NCBI GenBank assembly: GCA_024691765.1
Contig: JAILNI010000024.1
Coordinates: 1 to 63,782 of the forward strand
Reading direction: 5' to 3'
DNA length: 63,782 nucleotides
Origin: Bacteroidales bacterium
GTDB taxonomy: Bacteria > Bacteroidota > Bacteroidia > Bacteroidales > UBA932
In this document: positions 9,329-19,115 of the stretch, piece after piece
Position numbering within the stretch: the stretch's first letter is position 1
How the letters are laid out: every line of letters starts with the position of its first letter
Position numbers and translations under genes: made by a program
The notes under the pieces: generated by a model
Seen by the model: the letters and a program-made list of their open reading frames with translations, nothing else
Database searches by the model: none
What the model was told of the DNA's origin: nothing

Positions 9329-12300
9329 ATGAAAAAGACTTTCAAATCCGCACTTTTGATTCTCGCATTCCTCGCTTTCGCAGCATGCGGAAAGGAAGAG
9401 AAAATTGTTCCCGAAGAGAAACAGGACAACATCGAGAATCCTGCCGAGAATCCTTCCGGCCCGATTACCCTGAATCTCAGGCTTGCCCCTACCAGGGTGA
9501 CTTTCACTGAAGATGTCGACGGTTCGGGCAACCCTGTCATGAAGCTTACGTGGGAAGATGGCGACAAGGTCCGTGTTTTCAACGCAGCCGACCATTCCGT
9601 TTATGAGGATTTCACTCTCGCAAGCGGAGCAGGTACTGAGAACGGTGTGTTCGCAGGTGACGCCCCAGCTGGTTCTTCGTTTGACATTCAGGTTATTGAC
9701 AAGAGCGGCTTCGCGGCTACAGCTGCCCAGGCCCAGGTTGCCGACGGCGACACCTCACACCTCAAGCTCGAGGCCGGAAAGACCGGAGTCAGCACCCTTA
9801 CCCATGAGACTCCCATCACGCTTGATAACAGTTCCAGTGTGCTCGCCTTCAAGGCAAAGCTTCCTGCCGGTGCAGCAGAACACATCACTTCCGTGGTGTT
9901 CGAGGCCAGCGACGACGTGTTCAATTTCGGCACCCCGGGCAACACCCTGACAATCAACCTCGGTACCCAGGAAGATGCCGGTTCTGACGGCATCCTCAAG
10001 GTTTACGCAAACCTCCTCGCCGGCACTGGCGACATTCCCGCCGGCACCGAGCTGTATATCAAGTTCAACAGCGACGATCCGGCCCACACGGTATACACCC
10101 GTTACTATAAGCTTTCCTCTGCCTTCGACATCCAGGACGGCAAGTACAACGAGCTCACCATGAACTGCGCTCACATCGATCAGCACGCCGGTCTTCCCAC
10201 CGACGACGGTTCCAACGCTGAGAAGGCTTATCTCATTGCGGATCCCTATCAGCTGGCAGCTGTGAACGGGCTCGCCACCGGAGGACAGACCACATTCTTC
10301 AAGATGATTGCCGATGTGGACATGACCGGAGTGACCCACACACCAATCAACGATAACAGCGGGTATACCCAGGTCGTTAACTTCAACGGGAATAATAAAA
10401 CCATCAGCAACCTTGGGACATGTATGTTCTATGTGCTCAAAGGTTCTGTCTATGACTTTACTCTGGATCACGCCTCCGTTACTGCAAGAGGTATTCTGGC
10501 AGAGTATATACAGGGAGAAAGCAATGCTGTTACGAACGTTACGATTTCAAACGGAACAGTGAATTCAGCCTCTTCCAATGTGGGTGCATTAGTGGGCCAA
10601 ATCAATAGCGGATCCGGTACCTGTGCAACCATTTCCAATTGCGCCGTCACAAATACAAATGTTACCGGTGCTGGCGTAGTTGGCGGTATCATCGGTTATG
10701 CCAATGATTTGATTATAATGAGTGGATGCTCCTATTCCGGAGGTACGGTATCGGCTTCGGCAAGATACCTCGGTGGAGCGATTGGTTCTACCGCTAATAA
10801 AGCCTCTGTCATATCAGATTGTCATGTTGAGAATGCAACTGTTTCAACTACCTGTACCGATGATACCCGTTGTGGCGGTTTTGTCGGACAGTTGCAGACT
10901 AGCGTCCAGATAAAAGGCTGTACTGTTGGTACAGACGCAAAAAAGGTTATTGTCAATACCGTTCAGCCTGCTTCTGGTAAGGTTCTTAACGCTGGTGGCT
11001 TCGTCGGCGTGAATTATGGTACCATTACGAAGAATGGTGATGTAAGAAGCAAAGCCTATGTCAATGTTACCTCTGCCAATACGCAAGGCCAGCAAATCAA
11101 CGTAGGCGGATTCGCCGGTTTCCATAGAGGAATGATTGAGTACTCTGACGCTGAGGTGGATATGTCCGAACTGCAGGGACAGTATATCGGCGGATTCAGC
11201 GGATATTTGCCTTCATCAGATTCCCAGGCCGACCATTGCACGCTTAAAGGCAGTGTTAGAGGCAATAACTACACTGGCGGATTTTTCGGAGTCGTCGACA
11301 ACGCCCTTACAATCACCAACTGCCAGGTCCTTGAAGGAACCGTCGTCGTAGGTCAGAGTACTGCGGGTGGTTTTGCCGCTCAGATCAAAGCCGGTACCTT
11401 TGAAGATTGCTCTGCCCATGTTGATCTGCAGTGCCGGGGTGGTAATGACGGCGGATTTGTTGGTGCTCTTACTGGAGGAACAGTACAGAGGTGTTCGTCA
11501 GCAGGAACTCTTAGCCAGATTTCCAGTTCGAATACCGTTTTTGGCGGATTTGCAGGCTATGTAGACGGTGTTGATTTAACGAAGTGTTCCTCCACTGTCA
11601 ATATTACTGTTGGGCGCAGTTACATTGGCGGACTGATTGGAGAACTCAAGTCCGCGAATACTGTGAGTGAGTGTTTCTATAACGGCACTATTTCCAGCCC
11701 CACTAATGTAAAGGGTGGTCTTATAGGTACAGTGGCGGCCGTTGCTGCTGTCATTACGAATTGTTATACTGCCGGTGAACTTGTTGGATCCAGCGGAACG
11801 CAAGTTTATGGTGGTATTGTCGGTGAACTTAAGACTGGCGGAAGCGTGACAAATTGCTATTCTACCATGGATATGACACATGGCGGACGTGCGATGGGTG
11901 GTATTGTAGGTCGCGCTTGCAATGGCGGATGGGATGTATCTACTGCGACAAACAACACCATTTCGAAATGTATTGCCTGGAATCCTGCCATTACTTATGA
12001 TGGCACTGCTTCTTCAAGCGCAAGTTCGGGAGCTATCATCGGCTATACCTCGTTCAAGAACATTCTGAACAACTGCTACCGTCGCTACGATATGGCTTAT
12101 AAGAATTCCAACACTGCTGCTGGAACGACTTGCCAGACCAGCATGGTCGATCAGGTAGACTGCGACGGAACCAACTGGGCCATCAATGGCAACCGTCCTG
12201 CCGGCGATACGCCAGCCGGAACGTCTGCAGATGCGCAGTATCAGGCTCCTTACTACGGCGTCACTGCAGCGGCAGCTGCTACTGTCAGCAGCCTCGCCCA

Positions 12301-12370
12301 GAGCCTCAGCTGGGATAGTTCAGTATGGGACTTCAACCAGGATCTTCCCCGTCTGAAATGGACGCTTTAG
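9329..12370 (+). CDS. Fimbrillin-like / GLUG-repeat surface lipoprotein
   Basis: The start at 9329 gives a lipoprotein signal (Cys20, FAAC) and has AGGAGG 7 nt upstream. The 1013-residue product has a fimbrillin-like N-terminal region (about 45-280) recognised by the KLTWEDGDKVRVFN pattern. It is followed by a GLUG module (about 285-1010) of glycine/cysteine repeats such as GGFVGxxxG and NCY, ending in the W-DFNQDLPRLKW cap. From about 10340 to 12130 codon third positions turn A/T-rich, against GC-rich flanks in the same gene, which suggests recombination of the repeat region. It lacks a SusCD neighbour of its own and is closed by a strong terminator. It is probably a surface adhesin or pilus-like component. 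Confidence 0.75.
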   Translation: MKKTFKSALLILAFLAFAACGKEEKIVPEEKQDNIENPAENPSGPITLNLRLAPTRVTFTEDVDGSGNPVMKLTWEDGDKVRVFNAADHSVYEDFTLASGAGTENGVFAGDAPAGSSFDIQVIDKSGFAATAAQAQVADGDTSHLKLEAGKTGVSTLTHETPITLDNSSSVLAFKAKLPAGAAEHITSVVFEASDDVFNFGTPGNTLTINLGTQEDAGSDGILKVYANLLAGTGDIPAGTELYIKFNSDDPAHTVYTRYYKLSSAFDIQDGKYNELTMNCAHIDQHAGLPTDDGSNAEKAYLIADPYQLAAVNGLATGGQTTFFKMIADVDMTGVTHTPINDNSGYTQVVNFNGNNKTISNLGTCMFYVLKGSVYDFTLDHASVTARGILAEYIQGESNAVTNVTISNGTVNSASSNVGALVGQINSGSGTCATISNCAVTNTNVTGAGVVGGIIGYANDLIIMSGCSYSGGTVSASARYLGGAIGSTANKASVISDCHVENATVSTTCTDDTRCGGFVGQLQTSVQIKGCTVGTDAKKVIVNTVQPASGKVLNAGGFVGVNYGTITKNGDVRSKAYVNVTSANTQGQQINVGGFAGFHRGMIEYSDAEVDMSELQGQYIGGFSGYLPSSDSQADHCTLKGSVRGNNYTGGFFGVVDNALTITNCQVLEGTVVVGQSTAGGFAAQIKAGTFEDCSAHVDLQCRGGNDGGFVGALTGGTVQRCSSAGTLSQISSSNTVFGGFAGYVDGVDLTKCSSTVNITVGRSYIGGLIGELKSANTVSECFYNGTISSPTNVKGGLIGTVAAVAAVITNCYTAGELVGSSGTQVYGGIVGELKTGGSVTNCYSTMDMTHGGRAMGGIVGRACNGGWDVSTATNNTISKCIAWNPAITYDGTASSSASSGAIIGYTSFKNILNNCYRRYDMAYKNSNTAAGTTCQTSMVDQVDCDGTNWAINGNRPAGDTPAGTSADAQYQAPYYGVTAAAAATVSSLAQSLSWDSSVWDFNQDLPRLKWTL

Positions 12371-12409
12371 ATCTTCCGACCCTGAAGTAACCATCCCTTA
12401 ACGATCATT

Positions 12410-12444
12410 CCGGGAACAGCCCAACCGCTGTTCCCGGATTTTTT
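12410..12444 (+). terminator. Rho-independent terminator after the fimbrillin-like/GLUG gene
   Basis: A perfect 11-bp stem (CCGGGAACAGC at 12410-12420 with GCTGTTCCCGG at 12427-12437) and 6-nt loop is followed by A and six T. It separates the upstream transcript from the gene at 12475. Confidence 0.9.
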
Positions 12445-12454
12445 CGTAAATTAG

Positions 12455-12462
12455 TAGCTTTT
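12455..12462 (+). promoter_or_regulatory. Weak -7 box for the GLUG-esterase/second cassette operon
   Basis: TAGCTTTT at 12455-12462 matches TAnnTTTG except for the last base. No convincing TTTG is seen 20 bp upstream, where the terminator stem lies. Placement after a strong terminator and 12 nt before the next start argues for a promoter nearby. Confidence 0.3.
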
Positions 12463-12474
12463 TATTTTTATAAT

Positions 12475-15400
12475 ATGAAACAATCGTTATTGTTCATTGC
12501 AGTCGCCATGCTTGCCTTTGCGGCATGCAGTCGCGAAGAGGAAACTCCGGTTCCGGAGAAGCCTGGTAAGGAAGAACAGCAGAAACCTCAGGATCCCGAA
12601 GATCCGACTGAACCCGAAGACAGCATAGTCACCATAAAGGTGAGCATTCCGGAAGAAACCTATTCCAAGGTGAGCCTTGCCGAATCGGATGGTTCGCTCA
12701 CGGCCGCTTGGGAAGAGTCCGACAGGATACGCATAATCTCCGGCAACAAGTCTGAGGAATACTCCATAACGCAGATACTGTCGCCGGGAGTAGCGGAGTT
12801 CAGCGGCCGCAAGGTAGAGGGCGAGTCTTTCGATATCCTTTATCCTGGCAATTACGCCAGCCTGGAAGAGGCCCTCGCCGATACCGAATCACCGGTACAG
12901 ACCGGGAACGGCAGCACGGAGCACCTTCGTTTCAGGGCCCTCATCCAGGGGGTGAACAACTGCGACAGCGTTGCTTTCAGCGGCAGTTGGGCTGCGGAGC
13001 ACGGCGGAGCCATCACCCTGGCTCCGGCTCTCAAACTTACGGCCGCCCTGCCAGCTGGAACCGGCGTCGTGGACACGCTACGCCTCCTCATTGATGAAAA
13101 AGAATACGTGCTTCCACTGAAAGATGTGGACGTGACCGCGCAGGAGGGTGTCCTCACGGCGTATATGATGCTTCCGTGCGAGCAGCTTAGCCTTGCTCCC
13201 GGAGCCGTGGTCGCCTTGTCCGTGTCCGACCCAGATGAGAATATCTATAGCGCCACCCTCCCGACAGAAGACGGAAAAAACATTGTCCAGGGCAGGGTGA
13301 ACGTTCTCTCGGAAGAAGCGATAAGCCTTGCCGCCCAGCCCTTTGCCGGCGGCGAAGGCACTGCGGCCAGCCCGTGGATTATTGCCAACGCCCGCCATTT
13401 GGACAACATTCACGATGCGCTTGAGGCAGGGGAGACAAAGTACTTCAGCCTGTCGAAAGATATTGACGCCTCCGGCATAGAGAACTGGGTTCCCTTCAAT
13501 GCAGACGCTCCCTTCGACAAAGGCATCAATCTCGACGGGGCGAACCACGTAATTTCCGGCCTCAAGAGCAGCGGCGTCGCTTATGCCAGTTTCGCGGGTG
13601 TGCTTTACGGTGACATTCACGACATAACGTTCAGCGGGGCAACCATAAATGCCAGCACCAAGTGCGGTGTTGTTGCCGGCTTCCTGGGCACCTGTACCAA
13701 TGATTATTCCCGCGTCGCCACTTGCACCAACGTTACGGTTACCGGATCCACCGTTACCGGCACCGACTGGGCAGGCGGGTTTGCCGGTCATGTTCGCGGC
13801 AAGGGAGCGGTTACCGGCTGTAAAGTAGTCAATACCACGGTTAGTGCCGGCAGTCAGCTCGGCGGCTTCACCGCCCAGGCGGATATAACAGGGGTAGATA
13901 AATATGAGGTTCCGGTTATCTTCACCTCCTGCGAAGTGGACGGCGTCACGCTCAACCAGAACTGCGCCACGGCGGGTTCGAAGTTTACCGGAGGGTTCGC
14001 CGGCTATACATACCAGGCGGTATCTTTCATCGGCTGCAAAGTCAAAGGGACCACGATAACGGCGACCAAGGCCGCAATCGAAAACATAGGCGGGTTCATT
14101 GGCGGAACGGATTATGCGGGAGCAAACTTCAAGAACTGCTCTGTGGATGCGTCCACAACGATAACTGCACAAGGAGCCCATGTGGGCGGTTTTGTGGGCT
14201 GGGCCAACGTTCCTGATGCCTATACCGACTGCTCCTCTGCTGCAAAGGTGACCAATTCCCTGACTTATACCGGTGGATTCGTCGGATACGCTACCGGAGC
14301 ATCCACTTATACCAACTGCACCGCCAAGGGCGATGTTACCGGAGAAAGATTCTCGGCGGGCTTTGCCGGTGTGGCGGAAAACGCTTCGTTTACATCCTGC
14401 AGCTATTCTTCCGGAAGCTTCACATCGACGGCCAACAATAACAACGCCCGTTGCGGAGGTTTCGTGGGCAGCGCCATAAGCGGCCTGTCATTCAGGGACT
14501 GCTCCGTTTCCGACGCGAGCGTGTCGGGGCCCAAGGCCGGCCGCACGGCAGGGTTCGCCGGGCAGCTCGGGAACAGCTACACATCCGACAACAATATCAC
14601 CTGCAGCCACTGCTATGTGCAGAATACTAACGTGAGCGGTGCAATCAATACCGGGGCATTCATCGGTGTGGAGTATTCACCCGTGTCTCGCTGTTACGTC
14701 TCCGGCGGCAAGGTAACTGCCGGGGCGAACCAGTGCGGAGGATTCAGCGCATTCGTGCAGAACAGCACCATCACTCACTGCTATACCACCGCTACGGTGG
14801 ACGGTGGATCGTATTCCTCAGTCGGCGGCTTTGTCGGCATACTATACGACGGAACAATTTCCTACTGCTACAGTTCCGGTTCTGTAAGCGGAGGCTCCAA
14901 TACCGGTGCGTTCGTGGGGCAGTGCGCCAAACAGGGGAATGTGGGCAGCGTGAGTTCTTGCATAGCATGGAACGCTTCTCTGCCGCTTTATGGCTCCAAT
15001 ACGGTAGGAGCCACATTCACGGATTGTTACAATGGTGTTGAGGGCACCATTTCAGCGAAGGCGGTAGAGCTCGCCTGGCCTTCCACGGCCTGGGACTTCA
15101 GCGGCACGGCGCCCACACTTCTTCCGGGTGAAGCGCGCATCCCCGCCATTTTCGTGGGCGACAGCATCACCTGGCAGTGGGCAAGTAACGGACGCACCGA
15201 CAAGAAGTCCACGATAGAAAATGCGACGCACGGCGCCCTCGTTCTGGATCCGCTTCCCTCCTATATGACCATTAGCGGAGAAAACATAACTACCAAGTTC
15301 CATCCCCAGTTCTTTGCCGGCCACGGTTATATCGACAAGGGTATCAGCGGCCAGAACACCACCCAGATGAAGGAGCGTTTCGAGAAAGACGTCCTCTCCC

Positions 15401-15831
15401 TCAATCCCCAGGTATTCGTGCTGATGGGAGGCACCAACGACCTCGCCCAGGGCGTGAGCAAGGATGACATTTTCGCCAATGTCACATATATGTGCTCCAC
15501 TGCCATCGAGGCAGGAATTAAGGTTGTCCTCTGTTCTATCACACCGAACAACAACACTTACAGCAGGCTCAATCCCAAAACGAAGGGAGTTCATATCGAA
15601 GCTCTCAACGAGAGGTTCAAGGCTTACGCCGACAGCACACCGGGTTGCACCTACTGCGACTACTGGAGTTCGCTTGTGGCGGCCGAAGGCGAAGTGGCGG
15701 ATCAGAATGACGTCGGCTACGGCCTTAAGGACAGGTTCCGCCTTTACGATGCACTGCACCCCGGACCGGACGCCTATACCGTAATGGAAGGGATAGTGAA
15801 TCCGATAATCCAAAACCTGATTTCACAATAA
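12475..15831 (+). CDS. Fimbrillin-like / GLUG / SGNH-hydrolase fusion lipoprotein
   Basis: This 1118-residue protein has a lipoprotein signal (Cys18, FAAC), an acidic Pro/Glu-rich linker, and a fimbrillin-like region (about 48-280, with LTAAWEESDRIRI). A GLUG module (about 290-885) ends in the usual W-DFSGTAPTLL cap, and a complete SGNH/GDSL esterase domain (about 890-1118) follows. Catalytic blocks are visible: GDSIT with Ser897, GISGQNT, GGTND (985-989), and DALHPG with Asp1092 and His1095. SGNH enzymes of this type commonly remove acetyl or other acyl esters from glycans. Esterase plus adhesion-like repeats on one surface lipoprotein suggests de-esterification of a bound polymer (inference). 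Only 15 nt separate it from the second SusC gene. Confidence 0.85.
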   Translation: MKQSLLFIAVAMLAFAACSREEETPVPEKPGKEEQQKPQDPEDPTEPEDSIVTIKVSIPEETYSKVSLAESDGSLTAAWEESDRIRIISGNKSEEYSITQILSPGVAEFSGRKVEGESFDILYPGNYASLEEALADTESPVQTGNGSTEHLRFRALIQGVNNCDSVAFSGSWAAEHGGAITLAPALKLTAALPAGTGVVDTLRLLIDEKEYVLPLKDVDVTAQEGVLTAYMMLPCEQLSLAPGAVVALSVSDPDENIYSATLPTEDGKNIVQGRVNVLSEEAISLAAQPFAGGEGTAASPWIIANARHLDNIHDALEAGETKYFSLSKDIDASGIENWVPFNADAPFDKGINLDGANHVISGLKSSGVAYASFAGVLYGDIHDITFSGATINASTKCGVVAGFLGTCTNDYSRVATCTNVTVTGSTVTGTDWAGGFAGHVRGKGAVTGCKVVNTTVSAGSQLGGFTAQADITGVDKYEVPVIFTSCEVDGVTLNQNCATAGSKFTGGFAGYTYQAVSFIGCKVKGTTITATKAAIENIGGFIGGTDYAGANFKNCSVDASTTITAQGAHVGGFVGWANVPDAYTDCSSAAKVTNSLTYTGGFVGYATGASTYTNCTAKGDVTGERFSAGFAGVAENASFTSCSYSSGSFTSTANNNNARCGGFVGSAISGLSFRDCSVSDASVSGPKAGRTAGFAGQLGNSYTSDNNITCSHCYVQNTNVSGAINTGAFIGVEYSPVSRCYVSGGKVTAGANQCGGFSAFVQNSTITHCYTTATVDGGSYSSVGGFVGILYDGTISYCYSSGSVSGGSNTGAFVGQCAKQGNVGSVSSCIAWNASLPLYGSNTVGATFTDCYNGVEGTISAKAVELAWPSTAWDFSGTAPTLLPGEARIPAIFVGDSITWQWASNGRTDKKSTIENATHGALVLDPLPSYMTISGENITTKFHPQFFAGHGYIDKGISGQNTTQMKERFEKDVLSLNPQVFVLMGGTNDLAQGVSKDDIFANVTYMCSTAIEAGIKVVLCSITPNNNTYSRLNPKTKGVHIEALNERFKAYADSTPGCTYCDYWSSLVAAEGEVADQNDVGYGLKDRFRLYDALHPGPDAYTVMEGIVNPIIQNLISQ

Positions 15832-15846
15832 TAATAACCAATTGAT

Positions 15847-18800
15847 ATGAAGAGATTTGTCCTGTGCACATTTCTTTGCTTGCTGCTCTGCGTCCCGCTT
15901 GTGGCGCAGGCTCAGCTGCGCGAAGTGAAGGGAACCGTGGTCGACGCCAACGGCGACGCGGTTATCGGGGCGGTCGTGATGGTGAAGGGCACCAGTGTCG
16001 GCACCACCACCGACGCCGGCGGTAACTTCTCGATCAAGGCTGCGGGAGACGCTACCCTAACGTTCTCGTCCATAGGCTATTCCGACATCGAGCAGGCCGT
16101 GAACAACCGCGGCGTGTTGAACGTCGTTCTCCACGAGGATGCCCTGTTTATTGAGGATGCTGTTGTCGTGGGTTACGGCGTCCAGAAGAAGGAAAACCTT
16201 ACCGGCGCCGTTTCAGTGGTGTCTGCCAAGTCCATTGAAAACCGTTCCAGCGCCAACCTTGGAAACATCCTGCAGGGAACGGTTCCTGGAATGACCGTCA
16301 CGGCGGCCTCCGGTAAACCCGGCGAGAGCGTTTCCATCAACATCCGAGGCTGGAACTCCATCAACAGCGGTTCTCCGCTCGTGCTGGTGGACGGCGTGGT
16401 CGGTTCGCTCGACAGGGTGAACCCCAACGACGTGGAGAGCATCTCGGTGCTCAAGGACGCTTCGTCCGCAGCGGTATACGGAGCTAAGGCCGCCTTCGGA
16501 GTGGTGCTGGTCACCACCAAGTCGGGCGGCGACAGCCAGGGGCACGCCCAGGTGCGCTACAGCAGCCGCATGGGATTCTCCTCGCCCACCACCTCTACGG
16601 AGTGGGAGACCCGTGGCTACGACGTGGTGCGAACCACCAATATCTTCATGAATTCTTTCAACGGCCAGCAGCAGATCACTTACGACGACGACGACATGGA
16701 ACAGCTGTGGATTCGAAGGAACGATGTCACCGAGAACCGCAACAGGCCGTGGGTGGTAATCGACGAAAGCAAGGGCACTCCCACCTATAAGTATTATGCG
16801 AACACCGACTGGTGGCACGTGTTCTTCAACGACCGCAAGCCCATGCAGAACCACGATATATCCTTTACCGGTGGAACGAAGGGAGTGAAGTACTTCCTCT
16901 CGGCCAACTACAACCGGGAACAGGGTATCTTCAAGATGAATCCCGACGACTACCAGAAATACAACCTGCGCTCGCGCGTGTCGTTCGACGTCAAGCCGTG
17001 GCTGAATATCAGCAACAACACCGCCTATTATTCATCCACCTACACCTATCCCGGCCTTGCGGACATGAACGACACGTTCTACAAGTGCACCGCGGGCTAT
17101 TTCTCGTTCATGGTGCCCCAGAATCCGGACGGTACCTACGTGTACAAAACCGACAACGGTGGGGGAGGACAGACGATTCTGGGCATACTTGCCAATGAGA
17201 ACTATACCAACCGCAACAGGACCAACAACTTTACCAATACTGCGGAGATAACCGTCAAACCCGTCAGGCAGGTGGAAATCAAGGGCAACTACACCTATTC
17301 CTACAATACTTACGGGTCCATGAACCGTTCGGTGAACGTGACTCTTTCCGACGTCACCCCGATGCAGACCCTCACCTTCACGACGGAAGACGGCGAGGAC
17401 GCCCTTACGGAGCAGGTTCAGACCGTCGACATGCATTCGGCCAACGTTTACGCTACCTATACCGACAGCTTTGCCGATTCGCACAACCTCAAGGTGATGG
17501 GCGGCGCCCAGTATGAGACCTACTACCACAAGAAACTAACTGCCACTGGTTATAACCTGCTTTCCCAGGAACTGAACGACCAGAACCTGGTGGGCGAGAA
17601 TGCCGAAGGCGTCAAGCGCATGGAAACCAAGGGAGGCCAGAGTGAATACGCCCTGCTCGGTTTCTTCGGCCGTATCAACTACGACTACAAGGGCAAATAC
17701 CTTCTGGAACTGAGCGGCCGTTACGACGGCACTTCCCGTTTTCCGAGAGGCCAGCGCTATGGTTTCTTCCCCTCCGGCTCCATAGGCTGGAGAATCTCGG
17801 AAGAGCGCTTCTTCGCTTCCATGAAAGACTGGTGGAACAATCTCAAGTTGCGTTTTTCCTATGGCAGCCTGGGCAACCAGCAGGTGGGCTATTACGATTA
17901 CATACTTTCTGTGACTCCCGGAACCCAGAGCTACCTGTTTGGAGGTGACAGGTCTGCCATCGCCACCTTCGGAAATCCCGTGGCGTCCGACCTTACCTGG
18001 GAAACCGTGGAGCAGAAAAACCTCGGACTCGACATGGCCTTCCTCGACAACAGGATTACCTTTACGGGCGAGGCCTATGTGAGGGATACCAAGAACATGC
18101 TCACCACAGGCAAGGCCCTGCCCTCGGTTTACGGAGCTTCCGCGCCAAAGACCAACAATGCCGACCTCCGTACCATGGGTTATGAGCTGGCCCTCACCTA
18201 CAGGAACAGTTTCTCCCTGTTCGGCAAGCCCTTCGAATACAGCGCTACCGCAACGTTCAACGATTTCATAGGCTATATCACCAAGTTCGACAATCCTACC
18301 AAAGACCTTTCGACATACTACGAAGGCATGCGTTACGGAGAGATCTGGGGATATGTTACGGACGGTTTCTTCGCAACCGACGAAGAGGCGGCGGCCTATC
18401 CCATCGACCAATCGCCAGTATGCTCGATTATCTTTTCTTCTATCGGCGGCGAGATGGGCCTCAGGGCCGGCGACCTCAAATACGTCAACCTCGACGAAGA
18501 CACCACCATCAGCATAGGCGCCAATACCGTGGACAATCCCGGCGACCGCAGAATAATAGGCAATTCCCAGCCCCGTTACCAGTTCGGCACCACGCTGGCC
18601 TTCAACTGGAACGGCTTCGACTTCTCGGTGTTCTTCCAGGGCATAGGCCGGCAGGACTGGTACCCCAGCTCCGATGCGAGGTACTTCTGGGGACTCTATT
18701 CCCGTCCTTTCTCTTCCTGGATACAGAAGGACTTCCTGGACAGGTGCTGGTCGCCGGAGAACCCAGATGCCTACTTCCCGCGTCCCCGTGCATACGTCGC

Positions 18801-19104
18801 CTTTGATGTAAGCGGCGAAAGCGGCACCCGCGAACTCACCGCGGTGAACGACAGGTATCTGCAGAATCTCGGATACTGCCGCATGAAGAACCTCACTTTC
18901 GGATATACGCTTCCCGGATCGCTTACGCAGAAGATCAGCATAGAATCCGTCCGCGTCTACTTCTCGGGAGAGAATCTGACCTACATCGCTCCGGGCTTCC
19001 ATTGCGACTACATGGACCCCGAAGCTGCTGCCAAGACATCGGGCAAGTATCCCATCTATCCCTGGCAGAAGACTTTCATGTTCGGAATCGATATTAACTT
19101 CTAA
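15847..19104 (+). CDS. SusC/RagA-family TonB-dependent outer-membrane transporter (second cassette)
   Basis: This is a 1085-residue paralogue of the transporter at 307. The signal peptide ends at about residue 22 (AQA then Gln). The regulatory-like domain (VKGTVVDANGDAVIGAVV), the plug (GYGVQKKENLTGAVSVV, NIRGW, LVDGV, DVESISVLKDASSAAVYG) and the barrel are intact, ending KTFMFGIDINF. The many shared blocks with the first copy (RYDGxSRF...GFFPS.S.GWRISEE.FF) indicate duplication followed by divergence. With only 15 nt upstream it has no promoter of its own and probably shares the transcript starting near 12465. Confidence 0.95.
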   Translation: MKRFVLCTFLCLLLCVPLVAQAQLREVKGTVVDANGDAVIGAVVMVKGTSVGTTTDAGGNFSIKAAGDATLTFSSIGYSDIEQAVNNRGVLNVVLHEDALFIEDAVVVGYGVQKKENLTGAVSVVSAKSIENRSSANLGNILQGTVPGMTVTAASGKPGESVSINIRGWNSINSGSPLVLVDGVVGSLDRVNPNDVESISVLKDASSAAVYGAKAAFGVVLVTTKSGGDSQGHAQVRYSSRMGFSSPTTSTEWETRGYDVVRTTNIFMNSFNGQQQITYDDDDMEQLWIRRNDVTENRNRPWVVIDESKGTPTYKYYANTDWWHVFFNDRKPMQNHDISFTGGTKGVKYFLSANYNREQGIFKMNPDDYQKYNLRSRVSFDVKPWLNISNNTAYYSSTYTYPGLADMNDTFYKCTAGYFSFMVPQNPDGTYVYKTDNGGGGQTILGILANENYTNRNRTNNFTNTAEITVKPVRQVEIKGNYTYSYNTYGSMNRSVNVTLSDVTPMQTLTFTTEDGEDALTEQVQTVDMHSANVYATYTDSFADSHNLKVMGGAQYETYYHKKLTATGYNLLSQELNDQNLVGENAEGVKRMETKGGQSEYALLGFFGRINYDYKGKYLLELSGRYDGTSRFPRGQRYGFFPSGSIGWRISEERFFASMKDWWNNLKLRFSYGSLGNQQVGYYDYILSVTPGTQSYLFGGDRSAIATFGNPVASDLTWETVEQKNLGLDMAFLDNRITFTGEAYVRDTKNMLTTGKALPSVYGASAPKTNNADLRTMGYELALTYRNSFSLFGKPFEYSATATFNDFIGYITKFDNPTKDLSTYYEGMRYGEIWGYVTDGFFATDEEAAAYPIDQSPVCSIIFSSIGGEMGLRAGDLKYVNLDEDTTISIGANTVDNPGDRRIIGNSQPRYQFGTTLAFNWNGFDFSVFFQGIGRQDWYPSSDARYFWGLYSRPFSSWIQKDFLDRCWSPENPDAYFPRPRAYVAFDVSGESGTRELTAVNDRYLQNLGYCRMKNLTFGYTLPGSLTQKISIESVRVYFSGENLTYIAPGFHCDYMDPEAAAKTSGKYPIYPWQKTFMFGIDINF

Positions 19105-19115
19105 AGGGCGACGAT

